Shown in pieces: positions 1 through 12,590 of a DNA stretch of 64,000 nucleotides. The DNA comes from Marthasterias glacialis. Lineage: Eukaryota; Echinodermata; Asteroidea; Forcipulatida; Asteriidae. The notes under the pieces were generated by a model. It worked only from the letters and a program-made list of their open reading frames with translations. It did no database searches and was not told the origin of the DNA. The stretch spans positions 19,410,754-19,474,753 of the forward strand of contig OU452229.1 in NCBI GenBank assembly GCA_911728455.2. The letters are read 5' to 3'. Position 1 is the stretch's first letter; each line of letters begins with the position of its first letter. The translations under genes were made by a program, and so were the position numbers.

Positions 1-801
1 TTCTACATGTTTATCTATTTAGATAATTTTTTTAGATACTTTTCCTCACTGTAATTCTCTTCCTTCAAGCTTCCTCCATGTTCTTGTGTTTGTTCAATAA
101 CATGAACAAAGCAAGGTCATGAACAGTGATAGTCCAAGTTACTCCGTTTTACTATTCACCGTTACGCCGAGGTAAAATAAAGCACAATATTATGCTAACA
201 AGGACTTGACTGTAAGAATACAACCAAATCAATAAATAAAACTGATGCGGACGGGCTCCACATCTAGCTCAGGGCCTTTTATGCCGAGTCTGTAAAATAA
301 ATACTAATAACGATAATAAATGTTGCGCCCTCAATCAACGAAAGCCTCGCGAACGCTGTACAAGAGAGTAACGTCTTGGACTAAGACTAGTCACGACCTT
401 GTTCTTCACGATTCACGCCCGTTTGTTGAGCATAATATCAGTTGACACACCTCCAACGTTGACCAATCGTATCACTGGAACTTTTGGCGGATTGCCAAAG
501 AGTAGTTGAGTCGGAGGGGTTTTATTTCTTATTCTATTCCATACAATTCAGTACATTATGAGACAGGGGACTACACTCGTTTACGTGTGTGTAGCTTTAC
601 ACGTATCACACGGACGTAGTGTGTCACTACGTAATATTTTTCTGTAGCTCTCAAATAACTAATGCACCTTATTTCTTGTTCGGAGCCATCGTCGTTTCAC
701 TCTGTGATCGTTAATAAAAACAAACGAAATCCATCCGTTCATTATTTTAGTTTCCCCCCGTATTTGTTGTGTAACGTCGCAAGCTATAACTCTCAGTTAA
801 A
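1..801. other. Upstream region of CDO1
   Basis: No coding exon recognised. It presumably holds the CDO1 promoter and 5' UTR, but I see no TATA box or other element that fixes a start site. Confidence 0.5.
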
Positions 802-977
802 ATGGACTGTATTCCGAAATATAATAAAAACCCGCGGAATCTTCAAGAGTTGATTGAAAGTTTATACGTGCTCTTCTCGGAAGAAAACGTGAACGTGGAA
901 GAGGTACAAGATGTGATGGGATGGTACAAGAGTACTGAAGATGATTGGGAGAAATTTGCCATTTATGATGAACACAG
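802..977 (+). CDS. CDO1: CDO1 coding exon 1
   Basis: Begins at the ATG in TTAAAATGGAC and ends at AACACAG|GTAAGT, phase 2. Encodes residues 1-58 plus two bases of Arg59, including [16 protein letters not shown], which matches the N-terminal helical part of CDO1. Any 5' UTR boundary upstream is not determined. Confidence 0.92.
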
Positions 978-3900
978 GTAAGTGTCGTTGTCGACGTTGG
1001 AATTTCCATTAAAATTACGTTTTATTTATTAATAAATATTATATTAATACTATTACTTTTTTATAAATAACATAGGAGTTTAAAATAGACCCAGTAACTG
1101 GGGCGCTGTATTCCTTGTTTGAAATTTTTGACATTATCGGTCATACATGTACTAGACAATAATGTTGAAAATTTCAAAAAGGGAGTACAACGCCCCAGTT
1201 ACTGGGTCTACATAGGATCAGTATTGTCAATAGATAATTCCCAATGAATACAGAATAGATGCCATCTTTACCGGCAAATTGCATTTTGGCTTGCAGGTGT
1301 GTCAAGCACTCAAATTATTAACGCAGTCACTTTGTTCACTAACATGACTAACAAATCGTGCAATGAGTTTTGTGAAATGCGCGCATGCTGCCTGCCTGCC
1401 GTTCTTACTGGAAACGCACGTTCCAAATTGCCCGTAAAGATGGCTGATTTACGTCACTATAATGATGACTTAGTCCGAGTTACTGGACAAAACAACACCT
1501 TTTTAAACATTTGGACATTTACATACTGTATATGCCAGATCATGTCCAAAATCAAATAAAAGGGTGTTGTTGGGTTCAGTAACTCTGACTAATGATGACT
1601 AAAAAAGTCTAGACCCAGTAACTGGGGTGCTGTACTCCTTTTTTTTAGATTTTGACTTTATCAGTCATACTGGTGCTTATGGTTCCCTTTAACATGCCCA
1701 CTCCTATGGGCCGCAGCGGGGTTCCGCGGTAAGCTGGGTCCGGCCCTAATGTTGGCGGTTTCCCTAATTTAGGACAGCTCAGTTGGTAGTGCGTCAGTAC
1801 GTACAGTCGGTGGTCGCAGATTCAAATCCCGCTCCAGTCAATTTTTCTTTGTTCACCCCAAAATAGATTTAAAAATTTACCCAGTCAGTTTCCCATGTGG
1901 TTTATTGCTTTACATTTTGGAATGTCTGACAACCTGAAGCTAGAATACCAGAGTGATATTTTAGATACCAACTGAATTGTTAAATGATTAGTATGATAAA
2001 AAAAGCTGACTTCATCATCTCCTTCATTTGGAGCAGTTCGTGATTATTGATTGTCCTTTGTCTAAAAAAAAACCCTCCAATAATTCCCCCATGGCTTCCT
2101 TCAATACATATGTACATTGTACATGTAGGTACATGTACACAAAAAAGCTGACTTCATCATCTCCTTCATTTGGAGCAGTTCATGATTATTGATTGTCCTT
2201 TGTCTCAAAAAAAAACTCGAATAATTTTCCCCTATGGCTTCCTTCCATACATATGTATTTGTAGGTACACAAGAAACCTGGTGGACTGTGGAAATGGCAA
2301 GTTTAACTTGATGGTGTTGTGTTGGGGAGAGGGCATGGGAAGGTGAGTACAATCCACTCTAGGAGAGCATGAGGAGAGGTACATTTGAGTGCATTGTCGC
2401 AGAAATAATCATTTGTCAAGGTTAAATGAAAAAGCCAGATTTCACAGAGTGATTATATTCTGGGACAATGCACGAACAAAATGTATCTTGATTTGTTTTA
2501 TATAACTCACACATAGATCTTTTTTTCATTTGATTTTTTTTTTTTACAACAACAACAAAACAGACACAGTTCCTTGTCCACCGCCTACTCTGAAAGTTCT
2601 AAAAACTTCTCTAAACAACATGGACAACTCTATGTAGACACCAACCTTGTTTGCTGTGTCACTATCTTGCCTTGTTTGGACAAACGGGCAAGGAATGACC
2701 ATTTTGGAAACGATGCTGTGCAAGCGGCCAATAATTATCCATATTGGATGTGCCCATCCAATATTAAACTTCAAAGTGTCCGAGCAGTAAATACATGGCA
2801 ACAGAATGGATGACACATCAAAAGACAAGGATCTGTGTGTGTGGTAATTGCATAATAAACAACTCTTTTTCCTCCGAATTGTTTTTGCAATATTACCAAA
2901 AATGAACATTAACAGGTTGACTACAAAAAGTGTTAAATAAGTGAGACTCGATTGAGTATACCAAGATGAAGGAAATAAAAGGGGGGAAAAAGAAGTCCTT
3001 GTCAAAGAATTAAATGAAAAATAAGAAATTGTCTTCTACTGTTGATAATTCTCACAGCATTTCAAAATGTCCTAATAGTGTAAATGTTTCCATCTATCGA
3101 CTAAGTGTGACTGTACAAAATGAAGCAAGACGCATTGACCATTAAAAGTCAAAAGCCAAGCACATGTTGTTGACCTCAACGTTGCTGGATGAGTGCTGTT
3201 ACAGATCATTCGATGATTTGCTAGTCGGGAATCACCTCATAGTGTAATGAACCTGAAATGGTTGCACAAACTGAGATAGTGTCAATGCATTGAAGCTACA
3301 TGTAAATGGCATTGATCATCGAATGTCATAAACCAAGCAAATGTTGTTGACCTCCAAGTTGCTGGATGAGTACTGGTACTGATCATTCGTTGTTTGATTT
3401 GGTAGTCGGCAAACACCTCATAGTTTAATGAACCTGAAATTGTTACACAAGCTGAGATAGTGTTGTTTAACTCCCTAGTATATTAAACAGATAAAAAAGA
3501 TCTTGATTAGGAAGATTGGCCATTACCTTCCAAACACATGTAGAATCAAAATGTCTGTTTATTTGGGGGTGAAACTAAATTGTAGATAAATCTTTGTTAA
3601 ACATGGGATTGTAGCTGTGCGGCAGTTTTGTTACTTCTTGGAGTGATTAATATTGGAGCATCTGATTTTCATACATGTAGATTATTAAGGGTTGATCAAT
3701 CCATCGGTCGCACCATGAATCGTCGTATCGTGCTCTACAGCCAAAACTCAGTGTTTGGAGAAAATTGCGGTTAATTTTTGAACTTCTTTTCAAACTGCTG
3801 TTTTGGGGATTGCTTACTTACTATTTAAAAATATTATCATTTAGCCTTTGAGAAAGACTCTGCTAGGGTCGAAAAAGTGAGGTCATTAACAATTTTTTGC

Positions 3901-6900
3901 ATTGTATCACAGGTCCTTTTGGTTGGTAAGCACTCTGCAACACTAATTCTAATAAAAAAAAAATAAATAAAAAATTAATACCAAAATAAAGCTGACTTCT
4001 TTGTTCGTACAGAATTGCTAAAGTGTTTTCAATCATGCCATTGTTTTGATGAGTTATTAACTCCCAAATACATATACGTCACTTTGCGAAAACGAGAAGT
4101 GCCACGTAGAGTGCTGTGTATAATGCATATGGAGATGTCACGTCGTGAAACAGGAGAAGTTGAACTGTGCATGGCACCTTGCCAGTGCTGTGTATTTCAA
4201 TGGATATAGAGGCGTATCGCGATAGGTCACTTTGTGGAAAAGCAGAATGGCAAATCTATTGATGTGTTGTTCTTGCTTATTAGTGTAAATTACAAAACTA
4301 TTATGTGTTAATGTAGGTCCTGAAACTTGCTGAAAATATTAACAGTAACGATATCAATACTTTGTAAAATGTTGTGAATTTTGACCCATCTGACGGTTGG
4401 TTGTGCGACTTAGGAATCGATTCATCACACATTTAAAAAAAAAAAATTATGACAGACACATTGCACAATGTCTGAACTTTATTTTGGCAGCCCCATGTCT
4501 GTGAACATGGGTCAAGGTTAACATTTTACATATATGCATCACTCGGTCATATACCCTGTTTGTATAGTGACAAACAGGGTGTTGACTAGGCAGATTAGTC
4601 TGTTAAGTCGCATGATAAAAATATGTAGACTACTGGTAACCCTTGTGATGACCCAGACTGAATATGGTAAAAAGAACATTGTCATGTACGTCCTGAACAA
4701 GTACAAAGGTCTTTACCTACATGTACAGTAGATGTACTGTAGAACCAGCAGCACAGATGTAACAAACAGCTCTGAAAACAATCATGGCATGTTTTGGGAG
4801 GAGTTTCCCATGATCCTCTCCAAAGTTGACTTTGGAAAAGCGGAACAAGAAACATACTTTAATCCTTGTCAGTGAAAATGCACATGCCATACTTTAGTCG
4901 ATTCCCAAGAGAGCCAAGAGAGCTCCAAAATGTATTAACTTAAAATGAACATTTAAAACTTAAAATGGGCATTCAGGTTGGCTCAGTGGTTTCTTTCCCC
5001 GCCTTTCAATTCTGTGGACCCCGGTTCGAATCCCGGACTGGAGCCTTGCATGTGGATTGGGTTTTCAGTCCCTACCTGATTGCGTGGGTTTTCCCTATTT
5101 GGGGTTTTCCTCCCACATCTAAAACTGACATTTCTTCACCATCTTCTCTACACGGGTATCTTCAGGCCTACGGGTCACAGTGCTAGTCACTTTTGAGGGT
5201 CCCTTGGTTTCATTACCAGAAAGATTTAATAATAACTTCTTATGGTTAGTGAATAATCAACAAGGGTCATCTTGAAAACTCCTTTGATAGTAAAAGTGGC
5301 ACTCAGACAGCTATAGAGTCGTATCAATCAAATTCTCTAAGAGATTATAATGCAGTTGGTCTAAAGCATCTGAAAAGCATATTTGCTCAAACTCCCTTGA
5401 CCTTGAGTGATGTAGGAGGATCTCTCCTCACTTAAACAAAATCCAGAACCATGTGGTGAACTCAACACTTAAACTGTTGGACTCTGACTATGGTGGTATG
5501 CCTGATACCATGTATTTTAAAGCATGATCAAGCAATTGATTCTGAAGGGTTGGAGATGGTTCAAGGGATAAAAATGTAACCTAGGCCCCAAATCCACTGA
5601 ATTAGAAAAAAAGTTCATACCTATGAACATTTCCATCTGTAAAAAATTGCGTCAAAGTCAAGCAAATAAGCTTGATACATGCAACCAATCCTTTTCATTA
5701 TTTTTACTGAAATATGACCCGCTATTTTGATGAAATTTTCACTGGTTGATTGTATGGTGTGTTGAAATGGAAAACTAGATTTTGCAAACCTTTTGTGTTT
5801 GAACACTCCATGTCAGTTAGTGTTTTCTACCTGTAATGTTGTTTCTTCATTTTTGATGCGGTTGCCCTTGTTTCACCTAATAGTCTACAAGGACAACAGC
5901 ACCATAATTGTAGCGCTTAGAAACGTAGTATTAAGCGCGGTATAAATGTTTGTTATTATTATTATTATTAGATGATTGATGTGCAGCGACAAAACTACGG
6001 TAGAATTTCAGGGGGGCACAATGGGGTGCACCGTTTTTTTCTAGGGTGCCCCTCTGGCCAGTTAAAACTGTAGTGTCTGTTTGCGCGCTCTTGATGCATG
6101 TATGTATGTCATTACTATTTCTATTATATAATCTGACATAGAGGTAAGAACAACTGCAAGTAAATAGTAAAATAGTTTTAAACACATATTTTACTACAAA
6201 TGAAATTACTACATAAATGTTTGTGACATGTAACATTTTGTTCTGTTTATTATCAATTTCAAATGTCCAGACGATAATGGGGGGGGGGGGGGGGGTCACA
6301 CCACTGTCTGACTGTTGATGGGATTGAATTTACTTTTTTCTTTTTTGATATCCCTTCAAAGAAAGAAGAGATGGCAATACGAACACTTGTGATGTAGGGT
6401 ATTATTATTTCATTATTAAAATTACAGTTTCCTTGATATTATACCAGTGGCATTACCGGGGGTTGGGGGGGGGAGGAGGTATGGCCCTCTCGCTCAGAAT
6501 CCTAGCCCTCCCTCTTGCCCCCCTCTTGCCCCCAGTTGAGATACAAAAAATGCACAACTAATGGTTCAATACATTAAATATCCCGCTCCCCCCCTAAAAA
6601 AAAAAGAAGAAAAAAAAGCAAAACAAAATAAATGTCTGCCCCTGCATGGATTGTGTCTCCCCCGTGAAAATGTCTGGTTACGCCACTACATTGTACATAA
6701 ACATTAAAACATTAATCATGAGTGTCTTTAGCTACAGACCCTCCCGTATTCTCAGAAATACCTTAGTGTGGTTAACATGACATCAAAATGTTTTCGACTT
6801 AGATCAGGTTCCAAATAAGCAATTGTTACTTTGGCTTGCAGTCCGAAATCTTACCTAGTCTGATAACTTCCGGAATACTTCTTTTGAGGATTTGGGATTG

Positions 6901-9900
6901 CTAAAATTCTTGGTGTAGACATTCAATCTATTGGATTCAGTAATGCAACTCCTAACATTCAGACCATTCACCAGTGCTGAAAATTTGAGTGTTGAGGGAT
7001 CCTACATTAGAATCAGTGGATGACTTGAATTCTTTTGAGATTATTTCTTGAATCCATTCAATTTGTTGCAGCTCTATACACAGTCATTCAGACGCCCACT
7101 GTTTCATGAAAGTACTTGATGGCACGCTCAAAGAGACGCTATTTAACTGGCCATCAAGCTCGGAGAAAAGAAGCGAGATGCAGGCTGTGACAGAAAACAG
7201 TTACCATAGAGATCAAGTGGCATACATTAACGGTGAGTCAGTTTAAAAGTGCTTAAAATCTCATTTACTGTTGGCTTAACTTCATGTACATTTTTACTAA
7301 ATTTGTAACATAATGATACCCAAGCCTACATCCTTACGGACTGTAAAGGGGGTTACCCTGTTTCAGTCCCAGGAGTAGGTGGCAACGGCCCCTGGGAAAA
7401 ACAATTGATTTGTAGCCCACACCTCGAGTGGCTTACAGGCCTTGTGTGTCGGGCGACTTCCATAAAAAAAAAAGCAGAGCATAAAGCCGAACACCAACCA
7501 AAGTATTTCTAATTAGGAAGTCTTTTTTATGACATTGATTTGATTTGTGTTTAGATCAGCATGGCTTACATCGGGTTGAGAATCAAAGCCATACAGACAC
7601 AGCCTGCAGTCTTCATCTGTACTCTCCTCCATTTGACAATTGCTTGTCGTTCGACCAGCGGACAGGGAAATCACACACAGCCAAAGTCACATTCTGGAGC
7701 AAATTTGGCGAACGCTCCCCTTTCGTAAGTATTGAAGCTCTTAAGTGTTCTTGCAGATGGCCATCCGTTGGGGGTTTTTTACAAAGGGGAAGTTGGCCAG
7801 TCTCCAATATTCTGATCAACAGGAGTGGAATGTTGTGCAGTGTGCAAAGTGCCTGGTATTGTGTTAGCTTTTTTTTCTGCTGTGGCTTAATGGTGGAAGC
7901 TGTTTATCGATTCCTTTATTATTCGCCTAACATTGACTACATTGTACATAAAACAGGATCTGTCTTTCATTGATGGTTTTTGTGACTTAACATGTTTGGG
8001 TTTGATAATGATAAATCAGTAACACTGAGTCCAACTGATAAGGTTTGAATGTTGAATTATATTATGCAAAAGAGTTAAAGGGGAGGGATACCTTTGGTAT
8101 TTGGAACTGGATGTTTGTTTTAACCCTATGTAATTGTAGATGTTTACCATAAAACTAACCTGTGTAAACTTTGTGGCAGAAGATGTTGGCGTTTATGAGA
8201 TACCAGCAAAAATTTGGAGCGGTTATTTCTATGCGGAAGGATCCGAAAATGGAGAAACTGCATGTTTTTCAGTACATGAGAAACAATTCATGCATGAATC
8301 ATTTCTCAGATCCAAATTTTGGGGCCGAAAATTCTCTCTTTCTCTTAAACCACATTACTTCAAAGGGTTCACAGTGCTTTATACTATCAACTGCTCTCCA
8401 GTGCTTCCTTCCAAGTCAGCTTTTATGGTCATTAATTTTTTGGAGTAATCACAAAAGGAATACCTTGCCTTGAAAGGTCTAATGAAGTAGGTTTTTTTTA
8501 CATGACATTTTTGGGGCTTAATATATGGTTTTGATATTAATACATAAAACCTACTGTTTTTATGAGTTTGTTATGAGTTACTACCTTTTAATTTATTCCT
8601 AAAAAATTGTCTTATCTATTTCGATATCGCCCGATGGCACGCTTTCGTGACGTAGATCGAGGCACCGAATGACAATACACACGCAGTGACAATGCACATT
8701 CCTGACCATTTAGCTCTGGTATGTTTCACTGCAGCTGTCCAAATTCGTCAGTATTTTGGATCTGATGGGAATCTGTGCAGACTGAAGCCATCTTTAGTAG
8801 TGTTGCAACCAGCAACAATAAACCAAATCAATAATCAAAAGATTTGTCCCAAGAAATGAATTTACATAACTTTGAATGTTGCATCACAGCCACAAGTATC
8901 GATCGCCGCGCTCTGACCGACGGCATGTTCCTATGTCTTAATCACAAATATGTCCCCTTATAGGGGTGTGGGTTTTACCCCCCTAATTGTTTTTTTTTAA
9001 ATTTATACAAACCTATAAATTCACAATAAACTTTCATTTACAACGCTAATTTATAGTTTAAACTGGACAAGAATGTCAATTCATACACCTTTAAATGCTT
9101 TACACAATGGTTAAACTTAGGAAAACCAGTGATGCTGTTCATTCCTGGTTACAGAACACCTCATTGCTGTAGCAATCAGCACACAGTACAGTGATAACCA
9201 TGTTTTCTCCAGTCTCCATTCAAGGGTTTCAATTCAAAAAGCAGTATTTGACAGGAAAAATAGTACAGGGGGCCACTTATCTACCTTCATGTTAGCAGTT
9301 TTTCCAATGGTCGTAACTTTTGTTTAAGTATCTGAAACCACCTGCTAATGTTAAGTGAAGGGGGCTTATATGCTTATGTGTCGCGTAGGCTTATAATGCT
9401 GAAAATAAGTTTGAGTTTAATAGGATTATTTTCAAATTTCATTAAAAACATGGAAGGAAAATGCAGGTGGATTTTTCCGTCCAATTTTGATGACATTTTG
9501 AGGGTGATTTTACGGCAAAAACTGAAAACATCAAATGAATCAACTCAAAATATTTTCAGTATAAGCCTGCATGTCCATTCACATGTTGAAACACTTTCGG
9601 GTGGTTCCAGGTACTATAAAAAAGGTGCGACAATTGGGAAAAAACTGCTAACATGACGAATGCAAAGTGGCCCACTTTACTGTGTTTCCTGTCATTTTAC
9701 TGTGTTTCCTGTCATTGACCCTTTTTGAGGATTTTTGTTCGACTCTTATTACCAAGCAAGCTCGCTGCTTACCATTTGTGGTTTAAAATTTACAGGTCAG
9801 GAAAACCTGGAAAACCTGAAATGACTCTCAAAATCCAAAGGTTTCCTCATTTGTAACGGGTTGTCCCATACTTGTTGTGATCTTGCCTTTTTTAGCATCT

Positions 9901-10048
9901 TGTATCCTGTGGCAATGTAAGTTTTATTGGAAAGATGGTTACTTTGAGTAGTCTTTGATTTTTTGGGCTGTAATTTTGTTCATTTTTTTCTTGGTTTCTG
10001 TAGACAACTGGTGGCTGTTCAACTAGTATGGAAGCTGAGGACAACTAG
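802..10048 (+). CDS. CDO1: Cysteine dioxygenase type 1, 5 coding exons (whole gene)
   Basis: Non-heme iron enzyme of the cupin fold that oxidises L-cysteine to cysteine sulfinate in the cytosol, the entry to taurine and sulfate formation. Coding exons are 802-977, 2265-2342, 7072-7232, 7555-7724 and 10004-10048; all junctions are GT-AG and in phase, giving 209 aa (human 200). Iron ligands are visible as His88 and His90 (SIHSH) and His144 (GLHRVEN). Cys95 (HCF) and Tyr161 (LHLYSPPFD) form the expected Cys-Tyr cofactor pair. FDQRTG follows shortly after. The ATG at 802 sits in a good context (A at -3, G at +4) and gives an N-terminus aligning with human CDO1 (VNVEEVQ). The gene is complete and apparently functional. 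It is unrelated in function to its neighbours. Identification is by family recognition and active-site residues. Confidence 0.93.
1086..1210. repeat. Foldback MITE in CDO1 intron 1
   Basis: Arms begin TAGACCCAGTAACTGGGGCG and end in the reverse complement CGCCCCAGTTACTGGGTCTA, with a roughly 70-bp centre. A single arm of the same family recurs at 1609-1640. Confidence 0.8.
1464..1600. repeat. Second foldback element in CDO1 intron 1
   Basis: Imperfect inverted repeat: the left arm contains GAGTTACTGGACAAAACAAC and the right arm its near complement. It is followed at once by a solo arm (1609-1640) of the 1086-1210 family, suggesting nested insertion. Confidence 0.65.
1764..1915 (+). mobile_element. 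tRNA-derived SINE, decayed copy
   Basis: tRNA-like head with A-box CAGCTCAGTTGGTAG and B-box GATTCAAATCC, then the tail TTTTTCTTTGTTCACCCCAA. The copy at 35846-35990 shares head and tail. Confidence 0.75.
1998..2272 (+). repeat. Tandem duplication covering the CDO1 exon 2 acceptor
   Basis: Two direct copies, about 1998-2140 and 2141-2272, each starting AAAAAAGCTGACTTCATCAT. Both end in a GTAG|GTAC junction followed by an ACAA-like exon start. The downstream copy is the real exon 2 acceptor; the upstream copy retains AG at 2127-2128. Confidence 0.85.
2265..2342 (+). CDS. CDO1: CDO1 coding exon 2
   Basis: Acceptor TTTGTAG|GTACACAAG, donor GGAAG|GTGAGT. Encodes [19 protein letters not shown] then WGEGMG, the strand region before the metal site. 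The acceptor and the first bases of the exon are duplicated about 136 bp upstream (see repeats). Confidence 0.92.
3132..3470 (+). repeat. Tandem duplication of a ~177-bp unit
   Basis: The copies start GCATTGACC (3132) and GCATTGATC (3309). They share TGTTGTTGACCTC, TTGCTGGATGAGTNCTG, CACCTCATAGT and AATGAACCTGAAAT, with moderate divergence. They lie in CDO1 intron 2. Confidence 0.8.
4976..5240 (+). mobile_element. tRNA-derived SINE (family with CCCGGTTCGAATCCCGG box)
   Basis: Starts GGTTGGCTCAGTGG (A-box-like), with B-box CCCGGTTCGAATCCCGG and the body GGGTTTTCAGTCCCTACCTG. Relatives are at 24721-24808 (+) and 32297-32553 (-). Confidence 0.7.
6275..6295 (+). repeat. Homopolymer G tract
   Basis: Long uninterrupted G run in CDO1 intron 2. 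Its exact length is likely unreliable in sequencing. Confidence 0.8.
6448..6690. mobile_element. G/C-skewed interspersed element ending in GGTTACGCCACT
   Basis: Starts near CCAGTGGCATTACCGGGGG and ends CTGGTTACGCCACTAC, so the termini are inverted. The interior is rich in C runs and poly-A. A relative lies at 21141-21337 ending CCTGGCTACACCGCTG. Confidence 0.6.
7072..7232 (+). CDS. CDO1: CDO1 coding exon 3 (iron-binding HxH)
   Basis: Acceptor TTGTTGCAG|CTC, donor AACG|GTGAGT, phase 1 out. Carries iron ligands His88 and His90 in [12 protein letters not shown] and the crosslinking Cys95, then the KETLFNWP segment. Confidence 0.94.
7555..7724 (+). CDS. CDO1: CDO1 coding exon 4 (third His, Tyr crosslink)
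   Basis: Acceptor GTGTTTAG|AT, donor CCTTTC|GTAAGT, phase 0 out. Encodes [12 protein letters not shown] with His144, [12 protein letters not shown] with Tyr161, then FDQRTG and [13 protein letters not shown] near the C-terminus. Confidence 0.94.
7725..10003 (+). other. CDO1: CDO1 intron 4
   Basis: No coding exon fits. A 22-bp direct duplication of TTTACTGTGTTTCCTGTCAT lies at 9674-9715. The remainder is unique AT-rich sequence. Confidence 0.7.
10004..10048 (+). CDS. CDO1: CDO1 coding exon 5 (C-terminus and stop)
   Basis: Acceptor TTTCTGTAG|ACAACT, phase 0. Adds the short tail [14 protein letters not shown] and a TAG stop. The tail length and Glu-Asn-like ending match CDO1 (human ends LENN). 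Short exon, so slightly less certain. Confidence 0.82.
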   Translation, partial: TTGGCSTSMEAEDN

Positions 10049-11815
10049 AGCAGAAGAAATGTTTGCTAGAAGATCCCCAACAAACTATTATAACGTGTAA
10101 TCTACTGAAAAATAGACCGATTGCGCGACCAATGTTTACATGTCATCACATGACCTGTAGTGGGTACTATGTCATCTGAGCTGATGGCAAGCTATGTGCA
10201 AATACATGCCGTGACCGACAGAGTCACACAAACAGTCGGCTTTTGGTAATAACACAGTTACTAAGCCCTTTTTTATAGAACTTTGTATGCTGTGACATTG
10301 ATTTTAATCACATTACTGTTTCATAAACTACCAGTATTCTACTAGTGCTACAAAAGTGGTTTATTTTGAGTTATGAGTTAAAATTACTGGCGTTGGTAGA
10401 CGATGTAGCCACCCGCCTTTGATTGTGTTTGTAATGTAAATCACTGTGAAAAAAAGTAAAGAACGTTAGAAAAGTGAACATTTATACTGAGCCTTGTGGA
10501 ATTTCAAATAGACACAGGAACCACACAGTTGTGGAAAGCCTTTTCTTTGGATGATTTCAGCTTCAAAATTGTGAAATTCGTGTGTTGAAAAGTGTGTGAT
10601 CACGGTTGTCTGGCCCAAACGTTTTGTCGTGCAACTAGTACTACCGCATTGTGAAGATAATATTCCTTGTAAAATTTCCAAGACTTGCTGGAACTGTCCT
10701 TACTGGCTTTAATTCAGCCACTCGAATATCTCTGGTACAAAGTCTGGAATATTTTTTCACAAATTTTGAGAAAGAAAAGCCTCAAACGAATGAACAAATG
10801 CAACAATCAATCATGTATCGTATCACACTTTCCTATGGAGGACGTCCTTTTTGTGTACGTTTAATACCCACTACAGGTCCCATGACTTGGAGAGCGCAAT
10901 CAGTCTATTGTCATCTTGCCTGCCTTCACAAAATGATAGTACCACAAAATGATGGTAACTGTTTTATTTTTTGTGACTGAAACTACTGAATTTCAGAATC
11001 CAGTGTGAAACACACAGTTTATACATACACTTGGGGACACACATTTTGAAACTTGGAAAGATGTGAATTGAAATACGTCAATATACCAAACTTTTACTTT
11101 TTGAAGCCACATATTAACCTTTTTACAACTTAACTCTTAATTGTGGGAACAGGCCATTGTGTTCCAAAGCTGTTTTTGTTCAAAGCTAAGATGTAATACA
11201 AAGCTTGCAGGTTGTACTGGCTGTTGGTAATGAAGTGTAACAAAATTACACCCTTGTATTTTCTCACGGTATCATTCAACTGAAAAGCAGCATGAACAAG
11301 TTTTTATTTTTTACATAAACTTAATCCACCCTCACTATTCTATTCACATGCATATTTGAAAAAGTAACTGGGTTTAGGGTTTTTAGAAAAAGTATTTAAT
11401 TGAACATAAAATTGTTTTTAACTTGTTCACCTTCTACCCATTTCAAAGAATCGTCAACAGAATGAATGAATTTGCAGCTGAAACGTTTTGTGGATGAAAG
11501 TGGAATGACGCTACTGAAGTCAAATGCTATACTTGACAGAACTGTATAATATAGTGGGATATTCCATAGTGCTCCTCGACGCTAATATAAAATATATGCC
11601 TGATCGAATGTAACAAAGATTGCATGTAAACTAATAAGGTTGTCTGGTATTCTCATTATGATGTTTACAGTATATATATTGTAAGATATTTTAGGTGCAA
11701 ACAAGCTTTGGGATTGCACCAATTTTGGGAACAAGGTTGGGGTAGTATATTGTTTACGCTATCAGTAGTTGGCTCTTAGTCGCTAGGGATTAAACTGGAG
11801 AAGGCTAGTTCACAG

Positions 11816-11821
11816 AATAAA
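11816..11821 (+). terminator. Candidate CDO1 poly(A) signal
   Basis: AATAAA about 1.8 kb beyond the CDO1 stop. It is one plausible 3' end; nothing in the sequence proves its use. Confidence 0.3.
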
Positions 11822-12304
11822 CCAAACTTGAGCACCCTAAACATGAAAAAAATAAATAATTATAATAACAAAGTTAAACATTCAATTGTTTAAAAGCATT
11901 CATTTTTAGCAGTGCGGTAGTAAATAGGCCGTATTTTTTACAGCAAGAGGGCCCAAAGTACAAAATAACATTTCAATTAATTAAAAAACAAATTTTTTAA
12001 GTATTTTACACTGATTACATTGTAAAACTGTCAATATAAAAAACTCAAAAGATATATGTTAACTGTTTTATAAGAAGTCTAATTGCATCTGGTTTACCGC
12101 ACTATTTTTTTATGGTTTGACCCCCAATCTACCCCAAAGGGCGCCCTCTTGCAGTAAAAAATAAGGTCTATTAGCGGTTACTTTCTGCCTCAAGCATGGT
12201 ATTTAATGTAAAAATTAATGTAGTGTTTTCTTTTAATTTGTTCCCCTTATAATGATGGAAAGAAAATTGGTGTTTCATGCTTTCTCGTTAAGCTTTCCCT
12301 GAGC

Positions 12305-12590
12305 AAGTGGGTGGCCTGGGTGGCGTGTGTGTAAAGCAGTCACCTCTCACCAATGGGGCCATGGTTCGATTTCCCAGCTGGGGTCATGCGTTGGCCCTCT
12401 CCTGTGCCACAAGGGTTTTTCTGCTGGCCCTCCAGTTTTCCTCCCTCCGGAAAAATCAAACACTTGCGATCTCAGGCTTCGCTCCGTGTCATATATGGGT
12501 TGATGTGGCTGGCTGCGAAAGGCGCCCTCGCATGACTGCAACTCGAACACATGTAGCCTTTCGCAGTGTGTAGACCTTCCCAATTCAGCT
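12305..12590 (+). mobile_element. tRNA-derived SINE-like element
   Basis: tRNA-like head with GTGTAAAGCAGTCACC, B-box ATGGTTCGATTTCCC, and a body with GTTTTCCTCCCTCCGG. It resembles the 4976 family but is diverged. Confidence 0.5.

Larger units (their letters stand above)
2343..7071 (+). other. CDO1: CDO1 intron 2
   Basis: Long intron holding the 3132 tandem duplication, the SINE at 4976, poly-G at 6275 and the element at 6448. No further coding exon fits the protein here. Confidence 0.75.

Noticed and set aside
10651-10980. 109-aa + strand open frame after CDO1
   Set aside because: No recognisable domain, no splice context and no similarity I know; likely chance within the CDO1 3' region.
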